From contig KQ964419.1 in NCBI GenBank assembly GCA_001566745.1, positions 365,745 to 406,576 on the forward strand: a stretch of DNA of 40,832 nt, given 5' to 3'. This document shows, one piece after another, positions 1-12,900 of this stretch (within the stretch, counting starts at the first letter, position 1; the number at the start of each line of letters is the position of its first letter). This stretch comes from Conidiobolus coronatus NRRL 28638. Taxonomy: Eukaryota > Entomophthoromycota > Entomophthoromycetes > Entomophthorales > Conidiobolaceae. Below the pieces are notes generated by a model that ran no database searches, was not told the DNA's origin, and saw only the letters and a program-made list of their open reading frames with translations. Made by a program: the position numbers and the translations under genes.

Positions 1-1776
1 AATATTAGTAAAATATATTTGCTAAATCTACATTGTAAGTACTTAAACTTCTATTAATTAATTATTAAATATGTATATTAAGCTTATAATAAAATAGAAT
101 TATAAAATAAATTAATTAAAAGTATTTGCTAAAATCATATTTAATTTCATTCTATTAATAAACTTTTAAGTTTTAATTACTATATTTAATCTTTAATTTT
201 ACAAAATTCAAGACATTAATTATGAACCGTTTTTATAATTAATATAATAATTTTTATAGTAGTAATATAAAAATGTAATTAAAAAAATTATATTTTTAAT
301 TAATTGGCACTATTATCTTCCTATTAAAGAGTAAACGTGACAAAAGTTAACAATTGTATATTAAAACTACTATTTTCAATACAATAACAATGAATGTTAT
401 GTTTAATAGTAATGTTAGTTGTAGATATATGAAAAATCTTGAAGCTGCTAACATAAATCTTAGTATAATATTGGCTACTTATAAGCTATGGGCTCAAATT
501 ATCTAAAATATTTGCTAAAATGAACTATCATTTACAAACGATGCTTTCATTAAAGTTTTATAATATAAACTAAGTCTATTAAGTAGATAGTAAACTATAA
601 GAGCGATATACGCTAATATTTGCTATTATAAAAAAAATTCAATATCAAAATATTAAAGTATAATATATAAGTTGATTAAAATTAAGTTTAAGTTTATTAA
701 CTGATAATATTTATATTACTATGTGTGAATATAGTTTAAAGTATGTTAAATAAAAAACATTTTAGATTAGCATTTTTGTTTGTTAGTTAGTCTAATTAGT
801 TACTAAAATAAAACTTAAAGTATAAACAAGTTATAATACATTTCAACTTAAGCATGTTTTAAAGTAATGTTACAGCATAAAAATCGCTGCCACAGTTAAA
901 AGCCAAGTTATAACACCAACGCCAAGATTCTAAATATTATAATACTGGTTATTAAAGAAATTAAGATTATCACACAGTATGACCTATATAAACATTACAA
1001 ATGTGAATACAACAAAGAAAATAATGAGTATAATAAAGAGAGTGTATTGTTTGCTACTTGTTCAAATCATTCTAAGTAATATTATAAAAGTAATATTTAG
1101 CTGAAATTTGTCTTATAATTTACTAAGTCCAGTATAAGAATGAAATTTATGTAATCTATGTGATAAAGCAAATATAAAGTAAATACCTATGCATAATAAA
1201 TTATTTTCCAATTAAGGTATAATTCAATTTTGAAATTATTAATAGAAATTATAAATTTAGATTTAGTAAATGGGGTAAAGACATTCATATAAAGGTTATA
1301 TCAAAATTATAACGCAGCTAATAATTAGTAATGCTAAAGTTAATAAAATTGCAGATTAAAATATATTAGAATGTTATATTGTTTGATATGTAATATATTA
1401 TAGATGAAAATATTAAACTTTGAAGATATTTGTAGCAGTATATAACTTGATTTTAGATTAATAATATAACCATGGCCTCATTTAATAGGTAGCTCAAGAA
1501 TTGATATAGGTATTCGAAGCAGGTGGCGTCAAGGATAAAAATTGTGAAAAATACCATAGCTATTGAGGTAAATATATAATATTAGTAAATAGACAGAAAA
1601 AATTATGTGTAAATATTTTTGAGAAAAATATAATATTTAACAAGTTAAAGGATAGTTTTACAGGTTAAAATACTTTGGGATAAAGTCTGGATAGAACAAT
1701 AGCAATCAAATAGTGTAAGTCTTCAGGGGCATATCAAATCGACCGGTAGCAGAGAGAATAAGTGAATTTTTAGAAA
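1..1776. other. AT-rich spacer downstream of casein kinase I
   Basis: No open frame, tRNA or recognisable domain is visible on either strand. Most of the stretch is A/T runs. The part nearest the casein kinase stop (about 1470-1776) is clearly less AT-rich and may be the 3' UTR of that minus-strand gene. That is an inference from composition only. Confidence 0.5.
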
Positions 1777-3286
1777 TTAGTTTGGACGGCCTGTGCGAGC
1801 GGTAGAACTACGGAGCCTAAAAGTAAAACATTAAAATTAGGATCAAATCTTGTTAAATAAAAATAGTTTACGTCCTGTCCGAAGGTTGCACAGGGGGTCG
1901 TGAGTTGGAATTTTCTCTTACCTCCCGACCACGAGTAGTTGTATTGCGTGGAACTCCAGGAATAGGATTTCCTGTGCCGCTAGTAGCACCATAGCTTAAT
2001 TGGTTGGTAGCAGGTTGCCCAGGGATCTGAGAGCTACGACGGAAGCTGTTTCCTTCTGGATTTACAGCAACACGTGGGGTAGTATTCTAAATAGAAGTTG
2101 AATATGATAATTTTATGCATTATATAAATAAACTCACTTGAGTAGTAGGGTCTTCCTTGACACGAGGAGCTGCACTAGTACCTACCATAGAAGGAGCAGC
2201 GCCTTCTTTTTCTATTTTGGCTTTGGCGATTGTCCAGTCGAACACATAGTCATATTGGTAGCCTTCACGAACAAAGAGTTCACGGAACAACTTTCTCAAG
2301 TAAGTGTAATCAGGCTTATCTTCGAATCTTAAACTTCTAGTATAGTTGAGATATTGAGCAAATTCTTTGGGAAAACCTCTGCAAAGAACATCTGCGGGGG
2401 TAACCATTTTACGTTCCATAATACGATCATACTTTTGTTTTTTAGTACCAGCCTTGAGTCCTTGCCAGGGTAGAGATCCCCTACAGAAATACATGAGAAC
2501 ATACCCGAGAGATTCTATATCATCTCTACGAGATTGTTCAATGCCTAAATGAGTGTTAATACTAGCATAACGAGCTGTTCCCGTTAAATTTTTATTTTCA
2601 CGATATGGAATATGTAGGAAGGATTTTGAGTCACGGTATTTCTTGGCTAAACCGAAATCAATTATGTTAACTTGATTAGCTTTTCTGCCAATTCCCATCA
2701 AAAAGTTGTCTGGTTTAATATCACGATGTAAAAAGTTTTTAGAGTGAATGTACTCAATGCGCGAAAGCTATAAATAATGAGTTAGAAATTGGCCAATTTA
2801 CATGATAATGAATAAATAAAGTTAATGATTATTAATTAAAATAAAACTTACCAATTGGTCTGCTAACAGTAAAACAGTTTTGAGGGAAAATTTTCTATTA
2901 CAAAAATTGAACAAATCTTCTAAAGAAGGGCCAAGCAAGTCCATAACCATAGTATTGTACTCGAATTCAGCGCCAAAATGGCGAACGAAGGGAATACCAA
3001 TACCTCCGGCAAGAATCTTATATACTTTAGCCTCATATTCTAATTGAGGATGTCTAGCTTTGACGGATTCTACTTTAATAGCAACTTCATCTCCAGTAAT
3101 AACATTTGTACCTGAAAGAGATGTGTTAGTAAATGCTGGAGATTAAAAAATTTCCAAAAGAGTAAGATTTGAAGAAAAATTACCTAAGTAGATTTCACCA
3201 AATGAGCCTGAACCAAGCTTTTTGCCAACCTTGTATTTTAAGGCTACGCGAATCTCCTGACCGTTTTCAGAGTATGGAAATGGCAT
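1777..3286 (-). CDS. Casein kinase I, Hrr25/CK1-delta/epsilon type (5 exons)
   Basis: Serine/threonine kinase of the CK1 family. Family members act in DNA repair, vesicle traffic, ribosome maturation and cell-cycle control. Spliced reading (minus strand): 3286-3184, 3111-2852, 2767-2138, 2086-1872, 1816-1777. All junctions are GT-AG, giving 415 aa, the same length class as animal CK1-delta. The glycine-rich loop [11 protein letters not shown] lies at residues 25-35, the ATP lysine is K47 (VAIKVE), and the catalytic loop HRDIKPDN spans 135-142 with D137. [10 protein letters not shown] and the CK1-specific SINTHLG segment follow, the latter replacing APE. The tail is rich in S, N, R and P, as in CK1 regulatory tails. 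The start is the first ATG before the conserved N-terminus. The last intron has two possible donors (1921 or 1871); the 1871 choice keeps the frame longer and is preferred. The identity is secure, the exact C-terminus less so. Confidence 0.93.
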
Positions 3287-5483
3287 TAATAAGTAATAGA
3301 CAGTTTAGTTAATTCAGTAAAAGTAAAAGATAAAAGCTGAAAGTTAGAGGATAGGACTTGAAAGCAAGTTAAAATGGAAAATTAAACTTCAATAACAAAT
3401 TGAATGAAAAAATTCAGTGGGAATGTGTTATTCAGCTGTTAATAATTTTATCATTTATATTACTAAATTTAGTTATCCTCTTATTTGATATAAATATTGT
3501 ACAAAGTGTAATTTATTTTATTATGCAAAGTAGCTGGTACCATATTCAAAGAGCATATTTATATGAAGCTATTTAATTATTGAGTTATGATATAGCTTGA
3601 AGAATTCTTATTCTTATTAAGGTAAAATTTTCAATAACTAATATTCGGTCAAATAATAAATCTAATTTCATTAAAATTTTGGTAATAATATTGGTTAATA
3701 TAACACAGAAATTACCATTTCATTGTAAAGAAAAAATATAACTCCTATAAAATTGTATTATAACATGGTTCTTTGAGTACAGTTTTATTAAGATTGGATT
3801 GAGTGTTTGCTTTGATTTTACCACTCTTGTCAATTTTACTGATCGAGAAATTTTTGCATTAAAAGTCAATCTTTTTGTGTAGGAAATATAAAAACGGCTC
3901 ATAGAATGAATAAAGCAATTTGAAACAAAAATAAAGAACAAAGGGCGAATGTAGACTATTATTATATAAATATAATAATAAATATTTGTATAATCTAATC
4001 TAATTTTGATAGACGACCTTAGACAACTTTTAAATCTAAGATTTGTAGCATTTTAATACAGTTCACATGTTAATTGTGTTAAACAAACTCAATTGAGTTG
4101 TATTTCTAAAAACAATTAAATACACTATTTAAAGTACTTCTTTTAAGATATTATATGTTATATACTATATAATTAATTTTTATATAGATAGCACTGGATT
4201 GTTAGACTGATTTCATTATAGTATAAATGCTTATTGAGAATAAAGCTTACTTTCAGAATATTAATTTTGCAGAACTAAGATAACGAGCAAAAAGTTTAAA
4301 TGTAATTATGTAACTTACAAGAAATTAACGAAAAAATTTGAATTATCCAATCCCATTTATTTGATAAATACAACTCCTTAAATCCTTCAAATGACCAGTA
4401 ATTGTCCTAAAAATAGTAAAAGCTTACATTAGAGATGAACTGTATTGTAGAGACTAGCGATTTAATAAACCGTGACATAATATTATAAACTAACCCAACC
4501 TGGTTCAATATAGAATTTTAAATAAAGTGACCTCATATTATTAACCAAGCTAGTCTATTTATTGTCTGGTCTATATTTTAAAAACGTTGACTAAAAATCA
4601 ATATGAGCTAATCTAAATTTATAAAAGTTTCAAACTTATTTATCCAAAATTTAACGCCAATAATAAAAAGCGTGAGTTTAATCTATTAGTTCAATCTTAT
4701 AAAGATCAAAATGTTTGCATAGTTTAGCTAGTAATGATACGCAAAAATAATATTGAATGATTGTACAATTTCTTTTGATATTTGGAAGATGTTCAGAATC
4801 TTAATCAAATTTAAAAAGTTTTTGATATAGTATTTAAGTTTAATTTAATTGTATATGTTGCATCATAAATATACAAACTGGATATATAATCATAGAAGTA
4901 TAAATAGCTTCATTTAATTAGTAAGAATTTAATAAAATATTACCAATTAATAATTATAAGATAATGTGATTTTGTTAAATAGTTTTCGAAGAAATTTATT
5001 GATTTTGATAATATTATTTTCGAAAGTATATAGCAATATTTGATAGTATCTTATCAGCGAATGGGAAAAATAGCATAATATGGTACATTTAAATAAGTGC
5101 ATAATAGATAAAGCCGTAAGAGTTTATAACTTATAAATCCATTAATTACACTAATTATGCTTTTTTAACTATATTTGTTAACAATAATATTAGAGTATAT
5201 TGTATGTTTACTAATTATATCATCCATGGAAGAATTAAATATATTGTATTACATGTTAAATCTTATTATTAAATATATAACATAGCCACATTGAAAATAA
5301 TTTCCACAATCCACACATTCAGCAAAATAAATTAAAAGACTGTTAATCCCATAATAACATTAATAAATCAATTCATATTTATTTCGCGAATAGCAGGGTT
5401 GATTGTTTTATAAAGGCATTAATTAATTTTAATAAATAGATAAAAATATAAAATATTAATTATAATAAATTAACCTTTTTAAT
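3287..5483. other. Divergent AT-rich spacer between casein kinase I and SMC6
   Basis: This holds the promoters of two divergently transcribed genes. No coding region, tRNA or long repeat is visible. A 73-codon minus-strand frame at 3720-3941 is composed of AT-rich codons and matches nothing I recognise. Confidence 0.5.
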
Positions 5484-8400
5484 ATGCATAAGAAACGAAA
5501 TTCCCCTGATGATAGTGACGACGAAGAGCTTGCTAGTACATCATTATTTGAGCCAAATGGAGATTCAAGTCAAAATGTATTCTTCCTTCAAAATATTTCA
5601 AATAAAAAGTTAAATAACGCTATTTTAGGCTTCAGATAAATTCGCAGGAACTGTAAAATCACTCTCTTTGATAAATTTTATGAGTCATAAAAACACTTCA
5701 TTAGAATTTGGTACAAAGATAAATTTTATTACTGGAAGAAACGGAAGTAATCTATTTTATTTTTAACAGCTTTCAAGTATTAATTTTTGATCAATATTAT
5801 TAGGTGGTAAAAGTGCTATTTTGACCGCTATTATTACCTGTTTAGGAGGAAAAGTTTCTTTCACAAACAGAGCTAATTCTTTTAAAAGCTTAATTAAAGA
5901 AGGAGAATCGTAATTTTATTTTATTTATTTATGAATAGTTTTAACATAAACTTTTGTAGTGTAGCGCAGATTACATTAGAAATTAGAAATTCCGGTCCTG
6001 ATGCTTACAAACCAGAAGAACTTGGCGATATAATTATCGTTGAGCGAAAGATTGCATTAGATGGCAAGTCTGGATTTAGAATAAAGTCAGCTGATAATAG
6101 AGTATATAGCTCTAAAAAAGATGAATTGCTAGCAATTTGCGATCATTTTGGCATTCAAGTCGATAATCCTTTGAATGTATTGACACAGGATGCTGCTAGA
6201 CAGTTCATTGGGTCTACTTCCTCTGAAGATAAATACATGATGTTTTTAAAAGGCACTCAACTTAGTCAACTCACTGATGATCATACTTTAATCAAAGATG
6301 CGATTATTTCATGTGAGAGCATTTTAAAAAGCAAACAAGCTGTAATTTAATATTATTTTTTACACGTTAGTCAATTCTTACAGTGGTGCATATAGGCAAT
6401 CCCCCAACTTCATGAAGAAGTTAAAGCTGCAAGATTAAAGTATTATAGCATGGAAAAAGCTCAAGAGCTTCACAATAATCTTGAAAATTTGAAAAAGCAA
6501 ATGGCTTGGGCTATCGTAGTTGAAGAAGAAGGGGTACTTAATATACTTTTGCATATAATTTTACTAATATTTATACATTTTGCTTAGAGAGTGAAGATGG
6601 CACAGGATAGAGTTGAAAAAAATCAAAATAGATTGCCTAGTATAGAAGAAAAAATATCTGAAATTGAAGTTAATGTAAAGAAGGTAGATATTAAAATTAA
6701 TGATGCAAAAGTGCAGCTCGAGGGATTATTAGAGAAAAAACCTCTAATTCAAGAAGAGATAAATTCTTTACAAAAGACAAGCCAAAGCAAAAATGAAGAG
6801 AAAAGAAAAATTGAGGTAAAATGCTTTTTGATTTAATACTCTAGCTTTTATTAAACTTGTTTAGAATGAACAAAGGCATATTGACTCAAATCTTAAAATA
6901 GAGCGCAATAAGCTTGAGAATATTGAGAAAAAGATTCGCGAGGAAACAGAAAAGTCAAAGAAAAATATTGAGTAAATTTAGAATATTTTTTAATCAAGAT
7001 TTAAGCCACTTATATTTAATTATTAGGCAGCTACAATTGGAAATTAACACAAAAATTCAAGATAAGCAAGCAGAACTTGAGAACGTCAAAAATAAAAAGA
7101 ATGAGGTAATTTATATTAAAACTTAACTTTAACTGCTATATTAATGTATTTTTAGTACTCCATAAAAGCTTTTGAGTGTGAAAGTGCAGTTGCATCAATT
7201 ACTAGATCACTAGAGTCTAAAAAGTCTCAGTTTGAAGAACTTAGAAATAAGAGAGAGTCGTTAGCTAAATCAATTCAACAAATGAAATCTCAAAAGTCTG
7301 ATGGATTAAGAGCTTTTGGAAATACTATCCCTCAAGTTTTACAAGCAATTGAGAGAGAAACTAGGTGGAAGTCAAAACCAGTGGGTCCCTTTGGCAATTT
7401 TGTAAAATTAAAAGATCCAGTTTGGGTCGATACTATTGAGTCTTACTTGGGCATGAGTTTGAACGCATTTTTAGTAGAAAACTTTGAAGATCAAAGGTTA
7501 CTTTCTGATATATTAAGCAAGTTGAAATGTGAATCTAGAATATTTGTCAGTCCTAAAGATGAGTTTGACTTTTCCAGAGGTGAGCCATCAAGTGAGCATA
7601 CTACAGTTTTACGAGTTTTAGACGTAATCATCTTAATATTTATAATTAAATTTAATCTAACAATTTTTAAAGTTCAAGAATCCTTGGGTTATGAGACAGC
7701 TAATTATTAATAACAAGATAGAAAAGACTATTTTAATGTTGAATAGAAGAGAAGCTGATGAGTTAATGAAGAAACCTCCTAGAAATGTAATAGCTTGCTT
7801 TACAAATGAAGGATTCCAAATAGGTCACAGGTACTTAAGATATATTTGCTGTTTTTTATTATATAATAATACAATTATTTATTAGAGGAGGAGGACTCAG
7901 TACTTCAACACTCCCGCCATACAATGGCCCACCTAGACTTGCTCAAAATTTAGAAGCAAAACTAGCTGAATGCCAAAATGAACTTGATAAAGTTGAAGAA
8001 GAATTTCATGAATCAGAGAAAGAAGTCAAAAGCTTGAAAGATGAAATTAGAAACAAAGAGAGCGAAAGAGCCGCCTTTTTTAGAGAGAGAAGTAAAATAG
8101 AATTGGAATCTAAACAAATCAGTAGTGAAATTGCGTTATTGAATCAAGAATTAAGGGTATAATGCTAATATAATTAACTATTAATATAAGATATTTATGC
8201 AAATATAGGACGTTCAACCATCTAACATTACTGCATTTGAAGAGGCTAAAAAAGTAATTTAACTCTGAATTTCTATATAAAGATATATTAATGTTATATA
8301 GGAAATTGAAGATCAAATTGAATCGCTGAAAAATCAATTTGCCCCCTTAACAGAGCAAAAAATAGAAGTCAGTAAAGATATAGAAGATCTAAAACGACAA

Positions 8401-9403
8401 TACGATGATGTGAAGATAAAAGTAACAACAAATGAATCTGAAATTTCTTCAGTTAAGGTATTTAATTTGATTATTTATATACCATTGCTCACCATTCCTA
8501 GGGCCGTATTGATCAATATGAGGGCGATAAAGCAAAGTTCCAGCAAAATATTGAATTTTTCCATAGTAAAAGTAAAGAAATACAAAAGCTTATTATTACA
8601 AATCAGGAAGATTTAGAAAAGGCTCAGTTGTTAGCTCAAGAAAAGGCAGAGCAAGCGCTAGAGTTCACAGGCGAAAGAGTTCCTGTTACAAAATCTGCTA
8701 GTAGCTTGGATAGAGAGCTTAAACAAACTGAGACACAATTAAAACTGGCGACAGATGAGTTGGGAAACACTTTGGAAGAGTGTACAGCTATTTTAGCAGA
8801 GAAAATATCTGCTTTAAAATCTCTCAAAGCCCAGATGAGTATGTCAGAAAAACTTATTTCAGTAAGAGCCTATATTATTATAAAATTATATTTACTAATA
8901 TACAATAGGATTTGAAAACATCACTTAAAGTTCGCCAGAGAAGATGGAACGATTTTTGTGGATTTATTGCAAAGCGTGCTAGAAAAAATTTCGAATGGAA
9001 CTTGACTCAAAGAGGATTTACAGGGAGATTGGAATTTGATCATAGTAAGAAAAGATTGGTTCCCTATGTACAACCCAGCGATGAGACCAGAGCAAGCAAG
9101 GGCCACGATCGCGATCCAAAATCACTATCTGGTGGTGAAAAGTCATACTCTACAATATCGTTATTATTAGCTCTTTGGGAAGCTATGGGATGTCCTATCC
9201 GTTGTTTAGACGAATATGACGTCTTTATGGATGCTGCAAATCGTGCTATTACAACTAGAATGATTGTTGAATGCGCTTCTCACACTTCTGGAGTGCAGCA
9301 TATTCTAATTTCTCCTCAAAATCTTCCATATGTTCATAATAATCCAAACTGTCGCATTTTAAAGCTAAATGACCCTGAAAGAAATGGTAGTGTAAATAAT
9401 TAA
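5484..9403 (+). CDS. SMC6: SMC6, structural maintenance of chromosomes protein 6 (15 exons)
   Basis: ATPase arm of the SMC5/6 complex, which acts in recombinational repair and chromosome segregation in the nucleus. Exons: 5484-5576, 5629-5746, 5804-5909, 5960-6341, 6396-6533, 6588-6815, 6865-6971, 7027-7105, 7156-7623, 7673-7830, 7886-8156, 8209-8253, 8302-8457, 8502-8861, 8909-9403. All introns are GT-AG and phases agree, giving 1067 aa, close to the usual 1,050-1,140. Walker A GRNGSGKS spans residues 67-74 and is itself split by intron 2. After it come a coiled coil, a hinge domain from about residue 470 to 640 (PQVLQAIE, KPVGPFGNFVKL), a second coiled coil, the signature LSGGEKS from 976 and Walker B CLDEYDVFMD with D1004/E1005. 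The FMD ending and the hinge sequence point to SMC6 and not SMC5. The first exon is a short acidic N-terminus starting at the only suitable ATG. The gene is convergent with topoisomerase II. Confidence 0.95.
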
Positions 9404-9941
9404 ATATATAATTATTAGCCTTAATTTACACATGAAACTCATATAATAATTTATAATATCATTAATTAGCTTAGCTTTAATAAATAAAATCTATTCTTAA
9501 ATATATGCTACAATATAATTTTTGTTGTAAACGCTTTAATAAAATATTTCGTATTGCAAGTTAAAAAATAATGCTATACCATTAGCAACATTATATTTAA
9601 GCTATAATTGTATAATTTATCTTTCTTTTAAATGCTTATAAATAATTGCTGCTACTGACTAAATTAAATATGATATATTTTTGGTTTTTTCATATTATTA
9701 TAATAATATAAATTTTAATTTGTAGTTCAATTTTATAAGAAAGTTAACTATGAGCTTAATTGGTGGAATTGATGATATAGCAAAATTAATTTAGTTTTAT
9801 AATATTAAATTTAAGTGGGAATTTATATTCTGAAATTGATACTAAATTTATTGAATAAATGTATAGTGGATAACAGTAATATAAGTAGCAATGGTAATAA
9901 TGTAAATTTGGTATAATGGTTGAGCTAAAATAAGACTTTCA
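9404..9941. other. Convergent spacer between SMC6 and topoisomerase II
   Basis: This is the 3' ends of two convergent genes. It is very AT-rich with several AATAAA-like stretches (for example near 9480 and 9540) that could serve as poly(A) signals on either strand. No gene is seen. Confidence 0.5.
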
Positions 9942-12900
9942 TTAATCAGATTCTTCATCATCATCTTCAATTTCGTTATAATCTTCTTCATCATCTTCAT
10001 CTTCATCATCATAGTCATCAGTATAAGTTTTATTGGTAGCTGCACCTCTACGTGGCAAAGATGACCTAGGTTGGACTGGGGATGACGCTTGCTTTTCTTC
10101 TCCTTCAGAAGCATCATCGCTACTTATGACAGTAGGTTTGGGCTTAGATACTCTTGAATTTGGTACAGTTCTTTTAACTGGCACCTTGGGCTTAGCAGTA
10201 GTAGATTCTTGGAAGTCGTCATCATCAGAATCTTCTATAGTAGGCTTAGATTTAGCTGAACTTACTTTAGCAGATTTACTACTAGTGGAAGCCTTAGAAG
10301 CTTGAGCTTTTTTAGTATGTTGAGTTGAAGTTGAAGCTGAAGTAGATGGAGAATCAAAACCTTCAAAGCTAAATATACCTCCCTCAAATGGATTAGTTAT
10401 ATTACCAACTTCTTCAATTGATTCATCTTCAACTTTGATTCTTTTTGTAGGACTTTCCTTTTCTGCTGAGGTATTTACTAATTTATTTATATCATCCGTT
10501 TCTTTATCGGAGTCTAATTCAAATGGATCTTTGGGAGATTCAGGCTTTTTTGTAAACATATCGGTTATTTTCCTTTGGCTAGTTGCAGCAGATGCTTTAG
10601 TAGAGCTAGGTGTACTTTGACTAGTTGAAGGATTAGTAGCTGCACTACTTGTATTACGTTTACGAGCTGCAGACTTTGGTGCAAAATCATCATCGTCATG
10701 CTTTCTCTGTCTAGAAACTGCACTGCCTTTTCCTCTCTTTTTACCTTTATTTGATCCTACGTTACCAGCCTCTTCTTCTATTCTATGAAGTTCGAGAACT
10801 GTATTCCATCTCTCTTCTACGTTTTCCAAGTCAATTTCCCATAAATCGTGGGGAGTTCTAGAGAGGAGAAGTTCTAACTCCTTTTGTTTATTTTCCTTTT
10901 CTTTAAGTAAATATTCTACTTTCTCCTTAGTTAAACTATAAATAGCCATATTTAGTAGATAATCATAATCTTTAGCGCTTTCAGAAGATTCTTCTTCTTC
11001 TTCTTCTTCTTGATTCTGTGAAGAAGAATTATTTCCTGGAGGGAAAGGAATATACTCTTTATCCCTCAAGTCCTTAATAATTTCCTTCTTCTTTCTATTA
11101 CTAACTTTAAGGCTTCCTTTAACTACTTCAAGAATAAATCTAACTTTTTCACTAATTTTATCAAAGTCCATCTTTAAAGAGTTGGATAAGTGTTTCTTCC
11201 TTTCAATATAGTACTTTAAGCGAATTTCATAAAATTCTTCTAAAATTTCCTCTGGAGTATTATACTTTTTAATACGAGTTTCACCATCGAAGCAAACCAT
11301 ATTAGAGGTATTTATAGTGGATACTAAGCCAAATCTCTCCAATAGCCCTTCTTTTTCAGCTTCATTCATTTGTGCCTCTGATAAAGTTAATATATACTCA
11401 ATACTAGAATTGCCACAATAATCTTGTAAAGAGTTAAACAACTTTTTATCCTGAGCCTTCGACTTTTCTGGCTGATTTTTATCCTGAGCCGTCGACTTTT
11501 CTACTGTCTTTTTCTCTGGATTCATCCACTTTTCTAACTGCTTTTTATAATTATCAGTCCATGTACGAACGGGTAATTCGGTAATCTTAAGCGTTGTTTC
11601 GTTTACTTTTTCTATTATCCCTTCACATCGGAACTTTTGCGCTTCTACTTGAATTATATTTCCTTTGAAACCTCTATACCAAGGAGTCATAGGGACTAAT
11701 TGCTCAGCTTTCATTCTACGACGTAAGTTATCAATAATATCTTTAGGGTTATAATTAGGGATAAAGGTACTCCAACCTGTACCAATACCTTCAGCTCCAT
11801 TAGCTAAAATCATTGGCATTACTGGCACGTAATATTCAGGTTCGATCTTTTTATTCTCTTCTTCTTGCTGTTTAAGGATAGGGTCATCGTGGATATGGTA
11901 AATTGCTCGAGTAATATCTTGTAGTTTTGTTGAAAGATAACGAGCCGCACCAGCATCTTTACCACCTTGCATTCTAGAACCGAATTGACCTTCTGGGAAT
12001 AATAAGTTAATATTACAATTTCCTACATAGTCATTAGCCATGCCAATAATAGTCGAGTGTAAACTCGTTTCACCATGATGGTAAGCAGTATGAAGAGAAA
12101 TATAACCACCTAATTGTTCAACTTTAATAGAATTTTTAAGGCCGTACTTAAAGCAACCATAAAGAATTTTACGCTGACCAGGCTTAAAAGAGTCAACTAC
12201 TGAGGGAATAGAACGAATATTATCAGCCATACTGAATAGAATAAGTTCATTATTAATAAAGTCACTATGACGAATTTCATCAACACTAGTGTCTAAATAC
12301 GTTCCAGGTTTATAACCTCTAAGCCATTGTTTACGAGCTTCAGCTTTATCTTTACTAAATGCTAGCCTAATATAAGCTCTTTCCTCTTCTTGAATAGAAG
12401 CAAAGTCTTTTTGATGAGTTGGAAGATCACTAAAGTAATCACGAGCTTCTTGTTTAGTAGAAGTAGCTAAACCTTTGTAGTACTTAGGGTCCCATTTGCT
12501 TGAGTCAGGATTTTCATCTTTCCAACTTTCGTACTCTGGTAAATTAAAGAAAACTTCTGTTTTCTTACCCTTTTTAACTTTAACAATAGGTGTAATAAAT
12601 TGTTTTAAAAAACCTGGGATTTTAAGAAGGGAGGGAAAGAAGTGATCAAAGTAGTTAATAATTAAGCCTTTAATATGAGAACCATCGTGGTCCTGATCCG
12701 TCATAATCATAATATGACCATATCTAAGCTGACTTATTTCTGTGTAATTTGTTCCTGATTTTAAGCCTAAAATCTTTTTCAAATCGGATAATTCCTTATT
12801 ATCATTAACTTGCTTGGCACTAGCATCTCGTACGTTTAAAATCTTACCTCGCAAAGGGTAAACACCATAGTTATCCCTTCCAATAACCGCAAAACCTGAT

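Noticed and set aside
3720-3941. 73-codon minus-strand frame in the spacer
   Set aside because: AT-rich codons, no recognisable domain, no splice partners and no promoter-like context.
9848-10620. Several open frames opposite or overlapping the topoisomerase II tail
   Set aside because: Shadows of the repetitive, acidic coding sequence of TOP2 in other frames, with no independent gene features.
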